DNA of 64,000 nucleotides from Kudoa neothunni (taxonomy: Eukaryota; Cnidaria): contig OZ199838.1 in assembly GCA_964304625.1 (NCBI GenBank), forward strand, positions 12,214,001 to 12,278,000. The letters run 5' to 3'. The position numbers and the translations under genes were made by a program. How positions within the stretch are numbered: position 1 is the first letter of the stretch; every line of letters starts with the position of its first letter. The notes beneath the pieces were generated by a model that saw nothing but the letters and a program-made list of their open reading frames with translations, did no database searches and was not told where the DNA came from. Shown here in pieces: positions 1-12,020 of the stretch.

Positions 1-850
1 TTATATGTTAACTTAAATTTTAAGGCGGTGGGTTAATAAAAATTCAATAGATTCAAAAAGTAGGCCTTCTAAATATACTTGAATAAAAAAATATATTGTT
101 AAAAGTGGCATTCATTTATTTATATGCATAAATGAATGCTCGGATTTTTGTCGTACAAACATTTTTCAAGAAAATTTAGCTAAAGTTCATATCAAAGGCC
201 GGGTACAAATTCGAGCATAAAATTTAAAATGTAACATAATAAAGCATATAAATATGTTATTTTGAAAGATAACAAAGTTACGATTTTACATGAAAATAAC
301 GATAGATTTTGTAAGCTGAGCAGGCTTAATATAAACTATTACCTTACTGCGCTATTTCGTAGAATCAAACAGAATAAATTATAAATTAAATAAAATATCT
401 AATCCCATTTTTGAATTGAAACAACAAGAAATATTATTGTACGCATTAAGTCCTTTCATGATTCAAACGGGGACTGACGAAAATTACGAAATGAATTAAT
501 TAAGATTAATTTTTAAATTTATTCTTGAATGACTCCCGCACCCCCTGTAGGGAAACACTGATCTAAAGGAAATTATTTTCATCACATGCTCATCGGAGCA
601 AAAATAGGGTTAAAGGCGCAAAAAATTTCGTAAAATCGATTAATCTTCTTTTCGTCAAAAAAGGAATACAAATGTTTTACTCATTTGAAATTTCACAAAT
701 ATTATAATAAAGGGAGTTATAATGATTCCTTGAAAATAAGAATGGTTTTAAAACGTTTATTGTAAGATTTTTAAAAGTGCGGCAAACCGGTTACCTACTA
801 TACTAAGAATTATTTTAAATCCCGCTAAATTAAGGTGAGGCTACATATCA
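1..850. other. AT-rich gene-free stretch with a hAT-type tip
   Basis: No convincing exon is seen. On the minus strand at about 535-575 there is a sequence of the form CAGTGTTTCCC followed by GGGGGTGCGGGAG. This looks like the terminal end of a hAT-family DNA transposon. The rest is low-complexity A/T. Confidence 0.4.
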
Positions 851-854
851 GACT

Positions 855-3582
855 GAATTCGTTAGAGGGTTGAAAAAGTGCTCAAAACAATCTATAATCT
901 CCTTAAGAGACAAAATAATGATACATTTTGCAACTTGATCCAGTAGATTATTGGATTCCTTCACAAAGTTTACATCACTAGTTAAAAAATGGAGCATATG
1001 AATAATATTTTCGACATTCTAAGATAAAAATAATCTTACGCTGTGCATAAAAAATTGATTTTATGGGCAAGAATATCAGCTTCCACTACAGTGACCACCT
1101 TTTCATACGTCGGTTGTTCCATTTGAGCCGATAAAGAATGAATAAATTGGATCAACGCCGCGAGTAGTTCAGAAATAATTTTATTATCGACAGTCTATCG
1201 AATGGTACTCAGTTATATTCAAGGTTGATCAATCTAAAAAGCTAATGACATACGTTTGTTTTTTTCGAAAAACGGTGACATTTAGAAAGCACAACATGAA
1301 GAACGACCAAGAGTTGTAGGTTATCGATACTTGCTATTAATTCATCGTAATGATGGCAAATTAGGCGCTATAAAATTCGGTCACTCTCAAACAAAGAAAA
1401 CATCAACAACTACCATTGATTTCAGATGAGCGCACACTTTAACCTTATCGTTCTGACAATAGGAGATAAGCTCAACCACTGTATTTTTGATGTCATCAAA
1501 CACAAAGTAATCCAGCAGGTTTTGGTTGAGTACGGTAACATTTCTGGTTTTCACACTGAAATACTCAGACACTAATTTCGATCAGTTTAGCTGTTGTAAC
1601 GAAGGTGAGAGATAAATTACCAAAATTTTCAGGAAATGACGCAATAATATCGTTGCATGAAATTTCCAAATTTGAAAGAATTTCAAGTGACGATGTCTCT
1701 GAATCGTTTAGATCGGATTCGCAATCGTTCTCATTGTGGCTTTCGAGTGAGGTTGCGAGAAAATGTTTCTTAGTTGGGAAACATGAAGATTCAATCGACT
1801 TTGAATTTTTAAGCATCTCACTGTTGTTGATGAAGGGGGAAATGAGATCTTCGAGCAATTCTTTGTCAGAAAACGACACAAATCGTGAACAAAACCTAAA
1901 ATCAGTTGACGATATGCTGAAAATAGCATAAACTCTAACCTTAGCGTTTCACTGATTAATGTTAGTTCCTCCTCGCTTTTATTGGGCACAATATCATTGA
2001 ACTCCTACACACATTACATAGAATAAAAAGAGCTAATCTGGACTACACTGAAAACTATTTCCATATCGTTATCACAGAATGTGAGATCTTTTAATGGGAA
2101 ACTATTGGGAGAATTGAACAGTTGCTAAAAATATCTCAGACAGAAATTCAACCAACTGAAAGATACATTTAGTTTTTGACGTAGATCTTTGGTGATCGGT
2201 TTGGTCTCTTCATTTTTATTCAGAGAATTCTCAACGATTTCTTTAATCTTATCCAATCGATCAAAATTGTAATTGTAAATTAATTTATCGGTTGTCTACA
2301 CATTGGTGTTGAATTTGAATGAGAAAATAAATATCACAATTTACTTGTTTCATCTTGAAAAGTTGGTCGAAATATTCTTTTGCTAATTCCATTTTTCCAC
2401 CAAAGAAATAATATAATGCCAACTCACGAGAAACCTACACATTGGAAACAAATATACCCATACTGCAATCTCACACATACATAAATGGTCAACTCATAAA
2501 CACTCATGCAAAATCCCTTCCCTGAAAGTTCTTCCGTTGCCATATCCACTGAAGTATTAATTAAAGAACTATTATTGCTATCATTTATGTCAATATAATC
2601 GTTGATTAGTCGAAGAGCTTGATCGATTTTAGTTGTGTCAAATTGGATTGGTATTTTTCTAGACGACAAAATTTCCTTATACAGTCGAATAATTTTGTCT
2701 ATGGATTCTTCCACCTATAATACGTCATACATTTACGTAAAAAAGTAGAGCACTGGTTGAATCAATCAGCCGCGTGAATGTAGCAATACTTGTGACGAGA
2801 TTATATCCGATACAATTGGTTCACTGTTAGAAGCTCGACCACCCATAGCTAGCACACTAAAAATTTAATGATTAACTCGATAGTTAACTAGGAATCTAGA
2901 AACCTTATCTTGGAGAGAGAAGGGTAGATACTACTATAGTACGTGATAATATACCATCGAATGACGGTTAACGCTGATGATAGTTTTTTATCATCAAAAT
3001 CATTCAACGAATCAATCTCTTTCAGAAGGGGTAATTCGTTAAATTCAATTAATGCATTGATTAGTACACTTTGTTCAACAAGACTTAACCTATGTAATAT
3101 GCACTCTCCAATCAGTGTCCCAATATGTCGATATACTTAGTCAAAATTAATTCAATGTCAAACTGGGTATAACTGAAAACAGTTAAAGCTAACAATTTTG
3201 CTTTAGTGAATGAGATTCTATGTTCAGCTTCTAATATGTGAATCTAACAATTATAAAAATTAACAAATTTGAGTTTAATGTGAAATTGTGTTAGAATAAC
3301 TTCACGTGGCTTCATATCCCAATCAAGGTTGGGTAATTTTGACTAAATTATTGAGGTAATTAATTGATCGCTTGTTGGAGGCAAATTGAAAAGTTTTTAC
3401 GTGTGAGATGCAACGATTTGTCAAATCTTTCAATATTCCAACTATTTCATCTTCTATATTTATCCAAACGTACCAATATAAAATTTTTTTAATAATTGTT
3501 GCAGATGGTTACTTGTAGATATAGAAAGCTTTGAAACCAACGCAACAAAACTTGTCTTCAATAAAAGCACTTCATCAGCCAT
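855..3582 (-). CDS. INTS8-like Integrator complex subunit, multi-exon, boundaries partly resolved
   Basis: Integrator is a nuclear complex that cleaves snRNA and prematurely terminated mRNA; INTS8 is a helical scaffold subunit that helps recruit PP2A. The likely start is ATG 3582 (MADEVLLLK). Exons joined in phase across short introns give a segment KLLALTVFSYTQFDIEL followed by SVLINALIEF and a TVIRWYI block. These match human INTS8 KLLALKVAAHLKWDLDIL, NMLLNELL and LLYNRWAIR in order and spacing. Further on, ELALYYFFGGKMELAKEYF resembles the TPR-like part of INTS8. Towards the C-terminus there are coding segments ending in helices such as KCIIILSLKEIIDCF near 890-1020. The protein looks shorter than the roughly 995-residue human form. 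Several internal junctions between 1030 and 2700 were not resolved, so the full CDS is not given. The family call is based on pattern resemblance only. Confidence 0.55.
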
Positions 3583-3599
3583 CTCTCTATAAATATCAA

Positions 3600-4290
3600 C
3601 TGTGAATGATGTAATGATTATATTAAATATGTTAGATAACACAATTGCTATAGTTTGTCACAGTCAAAATATACAATCAAACGTTGGGTAATGTGCGATA
3701 CAGGTGGAAGAGATTAGAATTTGGAAGTAATGGCACACGCCTGCGCGGTTTTATACACGACGAATAATTTCATCTTTAAATGTATTTTTTCTTATTTTAA
3801 ATATAATGTATTAATTAGTTATGTAAAGTTATTTTGAATAAAAATGAGTGGGGTTCTCTCGTGTAACTTTTGATGAATAATATGCATAAAAAATTTATTC
3901 TTTGTTATTCAAGTTTTTTGTTATTTTTCAATGTAGTATAATATCGATTGGATGAATTTAATGTTGAAAACACGAATATAAGATAAGGTAAGTAACAATT
4001 ATTAAACATAATGTTTTATAAAAACATTTCATACTTTATAAATTTGAAATAAGAATTAGTGATATTCGAATTGTGGAATATTTAGTGAAATTCAGGTCAA
4101 TAGAGTTAAAACAAGATAGAAAATAGTCTTTGTGAAATCACGTGACCAACAAATTTTACGCAATTTTCAGAGTGAATATTGTCTTTTATTGATGTGTTTA
4201 ATTCTCGGTGGCTGATTGAATTGAATTGAAACCAGAAATGTTTATTTTCTAAATATCAAATAAAAATATAATACAGTAGGTAATCGATAT
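3600..4290. other. gene-free AT-rich stretch
   Basis: This is upstream of the INTS8-like gene. It holds only A/T-rich sequence with stops in all frames. It presumably includes the INTS8 promoter, but no clear promoter element was recognised. Confidence 0.4.
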
Positions 4291-4299
4291 TCCGTATTT

Positions 4300-5195
4300 T
4301 TTTGATGCGTGCGCGGACAATTAGAAATATTTTGTATTGAAGTAATATAATAGATTCACAATTATTAATGTTTAGAAATATTTTTAACAAAAGTTGAAAC
4401 AAATCTGGTGGTTATGTATTTAGATCGTTATCATATGCAATAATGAGGATTTTAAATGAAATATTTTTGTAGTTGGGCTTTGAAAAAAAATTATTTAATT
4501 TAAATTTTAAATGGAACAACGCAAAAAATTACGCAATATTTATTTTTTAATTGGAAAGATAAACGACATATAAAGATTTAAAAATGGATGAATTATTAAA
4601 AATTGTATTATTTGTTATTTTTAATCAAACTATATAGCAAGTGAGAATTAAAATTGAATTAATATCAAGGTTACGTTATTTAGATTTGTTGTTAAATTAT
4701 TTTAAATTTTTATACCTTAAATTAAAGTAATTTTCACTCAAAAAATCTATAAATTAAAACTGTGCATTCGAGATTGGTCCACATATTTAATTTCCTCATT
4801 AAATTTTTAATTTTATAATTAAACAACAAAACTACAAAATTTCGTGTAAGCTCAACTATTCACATCTGTTATTTTTCACAAAAACATTAATATATCTTGT
4901 TACTTTACAAATTATGGTTTAATCATAACTTTATCTGATAAAGAGTCCCATTCTGACCTAATTATTGTCCAAAAAGCCAATAAAACAATTCAAACCATTG
5001 ATTTGTTATCAGTTTTATTTATTCTATTCACATTTGTTTTCTTGTTAAAATAGGCGGGTTTTTTCTTTTTAATGAAAATATTTTCCCCACCAAAAAATAA
5101 ATCCATTTTAAATCTCTTTTTTGAGAAGAGGCGCAAATTTTTCCACGTATGTGGTAGGGGTTCCGGAAACTAAAGTAATCAGGAAGCGCTGATTT
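4300..5195. repeat. dispersed repeat, family 1 (copy 1 of 3), probable non-autonomous DNA transposon
   Basis: The stretch from about 4640 to 5190 aligns well with 43330-43885 in the same orientation. Its right end also matches 32982-33130 in inverted orientation. The shared right tip reads, on the minus strand, CAGCGCTTCC, then a TTTAGTTTC block and a CCACATACGTGG block, which recalls the terminal ends of hAT-type elements. The left limit near 4300 is uncertain. No long reading frame is present, so this is probably a MITE-like copy. Confidence 0.55.
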
Positions 5196-5199
5196 ATAA

Positions 5200-5695
5200 C
5201 ATTGTTTATTCACAACCTTGTGAGCGCAATCTCAGATATTATGAACTGCACGTACAATAAATGTGGTTCATAATTTTTTCTCGTTCCCAATGCGACTACA
5301 AACCACCCACTGTATTTGTTTTTAATAAACACTTTCTAGAGTTTAATAAATGTTACAAGTTTTTGCGCATGTGTGGGGCGCACACAAATTGACGACCTTG
5401 TTCCAGGCTTTTGTGTATTGCAATATTTTTAAGAAAATATAAAATGAATTTAAAAATTCAATATTATAATAAAATTAAAAGAGATTAAGTGTATTAAATA
5501 AGTTATGAAGTGTTAACGTATTGATGCATTGATGGGTGTAACAATTTAACTATTTGACCCTGAAAAATGACTTGGCTTGACTGTAGCAAGATTGAAAAGG
5601 GGGTTATGTTGAATAGTGGAAAGTTTTAATTTAGTAAGACAACAAGCGCTACATAATTTTTTGTTGGTTGTTGGCGCAGTGTCCACGTTCGTCCA
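5200..5695. promoter_or_regulatory. upstream region of the LRR1-like gene
   Basis: This is the non-coding gap between the family 1 repeat and the LRR1-like start. No TATA or initiator motif stands out from the A/T background. Confidence 0.25.
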
Positions 5696-7782
5696 ATGTC
5701 AGAAGGAGCGGGTTACGATCTCGAAAAATGTCAGAAAAAAGTTTTGCAATGCAAGATTGCTATTGACAATCATCTTCCTCATCAAAAACCATTAACCGCT
5801 AAACATAAAGATGGAGTTATTTTGTTGTTGACCAGTGAGCATGTTGAATGGACTCAATGGAAAAATAACATTTTACTTCATTCAAAAAATTGTGTTAAAT
5901 CAGATTGTTTACTTGGAATCGCATTGTCGGGAAACAAAGATCGAAACAAAATTCTCAAAGTAATTTCAACTCAATCATGTTATCGTTTGATTGAGTTGTT
6001 TATTGGAACATGAAACTAATTTCTGTAAACCTATAGTACAATGTTGTGGGAAACATTTACAAAATATATTGGAAACAATTAAAACAAGGAACACTGTGTG
6101 TTTGTTTCAAAAACCCAGCCGCAACCGTACGAGTTATGAGCGTAATTATTTTCTAATAGATTACCGCTTTAATTTTGCTACACAATAGAGTGACTCTATG
6201 GTTTTGAGAATGTTGGTATCGTTTATAGCCTATTTGGACAATTATAGCGATAACAATAATCCCACATTTTTGAAGTATTTTCAGTTGCCCATCAAACAAA
6301 TTCTAGAGTACATGGGGAGGTTTTATGAGGAACAGAAAAATTTATTTGTAAGGCCTTTTATAAACAACCCTGGAGAGGTGGTATTAAGCTGTGATTCCAT
6401 TTCTCGCTACCCATGGTCGAATCCCCTGCCCTGCAACTTGGAATCCTTACAACTTTTTAATTGTTGGACTGGAAAAATTACAACTGACTATATATCCGAT
6501 CTAGTTGATCTCTCTGCTCAACGCAAATGGATTCAGTGCGCTTGTAGTTGTTGTGTCAAATGTAATAGAATAAAACCTTCTTTAAAATTGGAAGGCGAGC
6601 AAGAACGTACCAATTATTATTTTTATTCTAATATACTACTGGTGTATAGATCAACGTGAAATAAAAATATGTCAATTTCAAGGCCCTCTTATAGACTTAG
6701 GAAGAATCTACAGACAACTGAATAAACTTTTGAACACCCATGGTGGACCGAAAATATTAGATACAACCAAATTGTCAGCTTTATTTACACAAATTCTAAC
6801 AGATGGTTCTTACAGGCACATAAAAAATTTATTCCGTGATTCCACTTACTGTAGGGGTGAATACACTTGCAGGTCCTCACAACCTAACATAGATGTGCCT
6901 GTAAATTTTGCTGACACAAGAATAAACCTGCTGTATAGACTTAAAAATATTGAATTCTACAAGATTCCAATACAACCGCAGCTAATGGCAGATTTTCGAA
7001 AGTTTTCCTATCTTCAACAACTTCATTTGGTGAATTGTAACATACGAAAGTTATCTCCCATTATATTTTTCACTCTTCCGAAATGTGAGGTATTATCATT
7101 GGCTGACAATCACCAATTTTCTGTCCTACCCCCTAGTATATGGGGAATGGGAAAACTCAATACGTTAATACTTGCCAACACTGGAATTCAATGTTTGCCT
7201 CAATCCATTATTCACTTGAAGCATCTTCAAGTACAAACAACTTAATACACATATGTATAATGTGTGTAAACGTATAGAATATTGACATCTCGAATTGCCC
7301 TGTGAAATACTTTCCTGTGCTATATAGAAGATACTCATGTATTAATGTTTCTTCGACAGATATTTTCTCCACAGCATCTGCCCCACACACAATAATTTTA
7401 AATCAAAACATTGGTCCTGTTACCTCATTGAAAACTCTCGCCTGGTCACACATTGTCTCTAATTGCTCATCAATGTAACTTTTTTTATATTTTATTGTTT
7501 CATTCGGTTTTGGATCATAGCTTTTTACAACATTTGGTGAATATTATCCCCAGAGCATTACTCAACGAAGTTGCATCGCTTGATTGTTGCATTAAATGTT
7601 TAAAATTCACCAATTTAAATACGGTTACCAGCTATTGTGCTCCAATTCCCAATGTAGCCCGTGAACTGATTTATTCAATAAATCCATATTTTTCTAATCG
7701 CACTGTCTGCTTTAGTAGACATTTCTGTTCAGTCGATTGTAGTATACGTTGCAGAAATGTTCGTACTTATTCAAACGTCTAA
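5696..7782 (+). CDS. LRR1-like substrate receptor of the CUL2 ubiquitin ligase, 6 exons
   Basis: In animals LRR1 is the nuclear CRL2 adaptor that ubiquitylates the CMG helicase when replication ends. Exons 5696-5959, 6037-6141, 6189-6606, 6650-7230, 7278-7474 and 7521-7782 join without a stop to about 608 residues; introns are 77, 47, 43, 47 and 46 nt. The N-terminus (VLQCKIAIDNHLP) matches human LRR1 MKLHCEVEVISRHLP. The region ALSGNKDRNKILK..ATVRVMSSDSM matches LKDKRGTRYEL..ATVRLKEPPVD. Leucine-rich repeats follow (LESLQLFNC, LQQLHLVNC, CEVLSLADN, LNTLILANT, LQNIDISNC). The C-terminus has the NIIPRALL block and the paired Cys module CCIKC...FCSVDCSIRC seen at the end of LRR1 and LRRC58. It is about 200 residues longer than human LRR1 (414 aa), owing to a middle insertion with a CACSCCVKC cluster. 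Start chosen at the first ATG in phase with the conserved N-terminus. Confidence 0.75.
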
Positions 7783-8174
7783 TTTTTGTTATTAAATTTT
7801 TATTTTTTTTCAATGTGAATATTTTTTCCAAAGAATTACCCACTCATTATTTATTTTAAGCTGAGATAAAATTAGTTGAAAATATTTTATATTATGGCTT
7901 AAACTTATTAAAAATTCAACCAATTTCTAAGTTATTGATAGAACTATTACTTTCATTCTCACAATGTTAAAAAGGTGAAATTGTTCGTTCCAATTAATCT
8001 ACCATGACTCTTCTAAATAAGGCCCAGACTTCAATTAATTGTTCTTTGAAAAATAGTTTTGGGGCATATTTCTCAAGTTTCTATTTAGAGTTTTCTCTAT
8101 CTTTTCGCGGTTTTATTAAACCTTATTAGTATAGAGTTTATACTATAGAATTTTAATTCTGTAATGTATTTTAC
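7783..8174. other. gene-free stretch downstream of LRR1-like gene
   Basis: A/T-rich sequence without a supported exon. It lies between the LRR1-like stop and the target-site duplication of the next repeat. Confidence 0.35.
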
Positions 8175-8772
8175 AACAAAGGTTGTCAACAGGAGGTAAA
8201 TTTCAAATGACAAGAGGTAAATCAAGTGACATCAAAATTTGATAGGATCAATTTTTGCATGAAGGGTTTTGTGGCGTGCTTAAGGGTTTCTAAGGAATTA
8301 TATTATTCAAGACTATAAAACTCAATAAGAAGTTGCAGGGATGCTTAAAATGCTTTTACGAATAAATATTCAACAACCATTTATGACATTATAATCCATC
8401 TCTTTCTTATACGGCTCGTTTATCTTTTGGTGATGTAACTAATAACACTTAAAGTGGTTATTTGAATGGTATATAATATTTATGTGTCATTAGTTTTGAC
8501 TATTTTTAATTATGTCTGGTCCCTAAGAGCGTAGGATTGGGATAGAAATAATTTAATTTAGCAAAGTCTAAAAAGTTAATTCTGTAGACAATTTGTGAGT
8601 AAGAGTTGGTGTGATTAAAAATTGTCATTATGCAAACGTACATGCTTTTTAGGATCAGAATTTACCCCTCAAATCGCGTTTACCATAGCAAAATCGGTAT
8701 AAAACCTTCAAGTAAATATGAACTCGACTTCCAAATTAAGGAGGTAAATTTGGAAAAACGGTTGAGAACCCT
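8175..8772. mobile_element. hAT-type MITE, family 2, copy A, with 8-bp target-site duplication
   Basis: The left tip (aacaaaggttgtcaac) and the inverted right tip (aagggttctcaacc) are similar. The copy is flanked by near-identical 8-mers, tattttac at 8167-8174 and tgttttac at 8773-8780, as expected for hAT insertion. The interior from about 8320 aligns over about 450 bp with 34075-34575. The last 100 bp align with the end of the hAT transposon at 15770-15868, so this looks like a deletion derivative mobilised by that element's relatives. It has no coding capacity. Confidence 0.65.
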
Positions 8773-8780
8773 TGTTTTAC

Positions 8781-9828
8781 AATTATTAACTTCATTGTTG
8801 GTAATTGTGGATCAAAAGAACGACATTGTGATTAAAATTTGTGTATAATAATTTAATTGACCGGTCAATTGAATGATAGAGATAATATTTGTCCTTCTAA
8901 ATTTTTCTAATTCAAATATGCATACTGTGAGGCTAAGCCAGATATTTCGATATAATTAAAATTAATACGTTACTTGGCACGATGTTCAAAAGGATGATAT
9001 AAAAATAATTATGAGTTTATTCTGTTCAGCAAAGCGCTATGTGAACGGGTTAATGTATTTTTTAATGTTTTTCTAATTTAAATAAACTCACTCCCGGACA
9101 AATTCTGAGTTTCGCGCTAGTATTTTACAGATAAATAGGAATAAAAATCACAACCAATCTATTCAAAATAACTATGTTGATGATAAAAGTTTCTGTAAGA
9201 TTCGGCTCATTGGAATTTTTAAGAGAAACTAACGCAGGATTGTGACCTACTTCAAAATGTGAAATATTAAATTATCATTTAGAAAGTTGCTACCTTAACG
9301 AGCAATAATATTCGGTTATAACTATTTATGACTACAATTAATTGTTTCTGACACGTCGTTGCGTTACTAGGGGCCGAAAATAATTCAATCTAGTAGACCC
9401 TAAAAATCAAATGCTTATAAGTTATAACACCTAAAAATTGGCATTATTAACATTAAGATTGATAAAGGAGCAGATCTCCTTCTCCATTAGGGTAAATTTT
9501 TAGGAGCAATATTAGCGCTATAAATGGAAAGTTTGGCTACAAAAATTTATGCGGCGCGTGCGTATTAATTATTAAAAATTAAATTTTTACGGACCCGTAA
9601 GAGACCCATTTCAACTAAGTTAAGTTTATTAAAATTAATTTAACAAGAAATAGAGCGTTAGAAATTAAATGAATTAAAATAGGATTAACTGTTATTTAGT
9701 TTATGATTAAAACACTGAAGATTTGGTACATATCAATTTTAAGAACATTACTGCAAGACTGGGTGAAGAGCAGCATGAAGTTTCCTTGTTTATCATAATA
9801 AAATATTTTTCAAAATTATCGTTGAAAA
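8781..9828. other. gene-free AT-rich stretch upstream of the RING-BRCT gene
   Basis: No exon with splice signals and conserved coding content was found. It contains the promoter of the next gene by position only. Confidence 0.35.
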
Positions 9829-11366
9829 ATGCCAAAAACTGATACATCTAAACAGAAAAAGAGCATTACATCAATTTGCACTTGCGCTCTAACCCAGCGC
9901 CATAGAATGCCAACAGCGATTGAGATTTTTGATCAGTTTTATAATTCTATCACTTGTTACAAATGGTAATCTAAATTTTCTAACCACTATAAATCTTAAT
10001 TAGTAAGACGTCCCCAAACAATTGCTTTACGGTGAATATGCCGTGCAATCATCTTCTTTGCCAGTATTCGGTCAATATTTGGTCACTATTGTTTAATATT
10101 ACTTAGTGAATGTAACAACGACATTTCCAAATGTTCAGCTTGCAATGAAACCATAGAACGAAGCATAAAGGATGGCATTAACATTTACTCGAAAATACAA
10201 CAACGATTTCTAGAATTAAAAGATACTGTCAAAATTGATGGTAGTATTGTTTTATTTTCCAGGGTTATTGTAATGGGTGAGATAGAGAAGAAAACAAAAA
10301 AAGAAAATTCTATTTCGAGGGCAGAGAAAAAATCTAAGAATTTGGTACAACAAAAAGTCACCGAAGAAACTGAAACCTCCCAAGATCCTAACTCGAAAGG
10401 AGTTGAAAAACTGAAACACAAAAGTTCCAACAACTCAAAATCTCAAACAACCAAACAAAAACTATCAACCAGAACAGTCATTACATTAGTTTATTCCTGT
10501 TCTGTAATTGTTATAGGCAACGAAGAATATATTAATGGGAGGATTTTCTAATGATGAAAAGGTTTTTACAAATAAAAATCATGTTTTAATTTTATTGATT
10601 AGAGTGAACTAAAAGATAAAATGTTGTCATTGAAGGGCGGAAATATTTGTGACGAATTCTCACCTTCTAGTAACTAAACTAATGTGTATTCAATCAAAGG
10701 CTTATGTTTGTTTGATAGTTACCCATATGGTGGTTAGCACAAATGAGAATAATGTGTGTGCTCGAACAATAAAATATTTGTATGCACTTGCATCCGGCTG
10801 TTTTATAGTCACTAGAAACTGTATAGTTGATTAGTGGAATTGTGAGTGTAGTTTGATATTCGGTTTCAATTAAGGGATTGATGATAGTAAAAGTAAAGGA
10901 GAATGGCAGGACGAGTTGTCCTATCTTGTTCAAGGATGCAAAGATTCAAGCGATGGTATTCCATTGAAAGTTTTGGACGCTAAAAAACAGAATGTAGATT
11001 CAATTGTTGGTATTTTCTATTTTATTTGATCAACTCAGAATGCGGGGGTTTTCAGCGATTGTTTGTTCTTTATTCTCGAACAAAACAAAGTTCCCTCAAA
11101 CACTCAGCTTGAGCAATTGATTGAATTGTGTGACGGAAAAATGGCTGATAATTACAGCAGCTTTAAAAAACAGGCTTCAAAAAATAAAGATTTTAACTGT
11201 TTCGTTTTGATCACAAAAGAAAGCCTGAAGTAATATACTATGTATTGATAGAGTTAATATTCATTTTTTTGATTATAGGTCACAAACAAATGCTATCTGT
11301 CGACCTATTTCTTGGCTGCTCAAATGTGCAGCCGATTTTCGGCTTCAAACCGATCAAAATATTTAA
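9829..11366 (+). CDS. compact RING + tandem BRCT protein of BRCA1/BARD1 type, 9 exons
   Basis: BRCA1 and BARD1 form a nuclear E3 ligase heterodimer in homologous recombination. Exons 9829-9965, 10004-10063, 10107-10476, 10517-10561, 10603-10669, 10719-10820, 10875-11005, 11039-11229 and 11279-11366 keep phase throughout and give 396 residues. If the intron at 11006 starts instead at 10991 the protein is 391 residues. Residues about 42-75 form a C3HC4 RING: CYKC, MPCNHLLCHEC, CSAC. A Lys/Ser-rich linker of roughly 100 residues follows. BRCT1 has NILMGGFSNDEK, DEFSPSITHMVV, ARTIKYLYALASGCFIV and a conserved Trp made by splicing at 10820/10875. BRCT2 has GVFSDCLFFIL, LEQLIELCDGK and PISWLLKC. 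No ankyrin repeats, so it is not a typical BARD1; it is far smaller than vertebrate BRCA1 (over 1,800 aa). Paralogue assignment within BRCA1/BARD1 is open. The start could also be the in-frame ATG at 9907. Confidence 0.75.
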
Positions 11367-11369
11367 CTC

Positions 11370-12020
11370 TAATCTTCCACCATAATAATGTTATGTATAG
11401 ATCATATGAAATGTGTCTTCTTGAATATTGTTGATCTAACAAGTTGTGACTAATTTTTTCGCTAACTTTACCGATTATAATTATTTATTTTGTGGTTATC
11501 GAAGATTTATTAGGGATTTGTCTTTTTTGCGCAGTATTTTAAGTATTTAATTCTAATCTAATCGAATATGTTGTTACTATTATTCAAAGAATGTTTTTAT
11601 AGATAAATTTTTTAACATGAGATATATTTCATTCTGATTTTCAATTTATTTTATATTTATATAATATCACATTGTATTTATAAGCTAGAAATTTTAAAAC
11701 TTGTAGAACTCATAAATTTGTATAAAAATCATCTTCTAATTTAAATTTTATTCACTGAGTATTTCGTATTAACAATTTTCGAAGTTTATTTTACTTATAT
11801 TTACTAAATTGAATCATATATATGATAAAAAATTAAGTCAAGTAATTTTTATCCGTGATAAAATTTATAATTAAATATTTAAAATATGCAGGAAAAATTA
11901 TGATTATGAACTTTACACATTATAAAAGTAAAAATATGTATTTTGGGGCTTTTTTAAAGGAATTGGCTATATCTCAAGGAATGCATATCTCTAAAACTAT
12001 TGCACTTGTTTTTCGATTTT
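11370..12020. other. gene-free AT-rich stretch
   Basis: Strongly A/T-rich; no supported gene, RNA or repeat was recognised here. Confidence 0.4.

Noticed and set aside
5696-7782. Two separate LRR genes (5696-6660 and 6650-7782)
   Set aside because: A 43-nt GT..AG intron at 6607-6649 joins them in phase, and the N-terminus and C-terminus are complementary parts of one LRR1-type protein.
10562-10602. A 20-nt intron in BRCT1 of the RING-BRCT gene
   Set aside because: Starting the intron at 10562 gives 41 nt, keeps the frame and restores the normal BRCT length.
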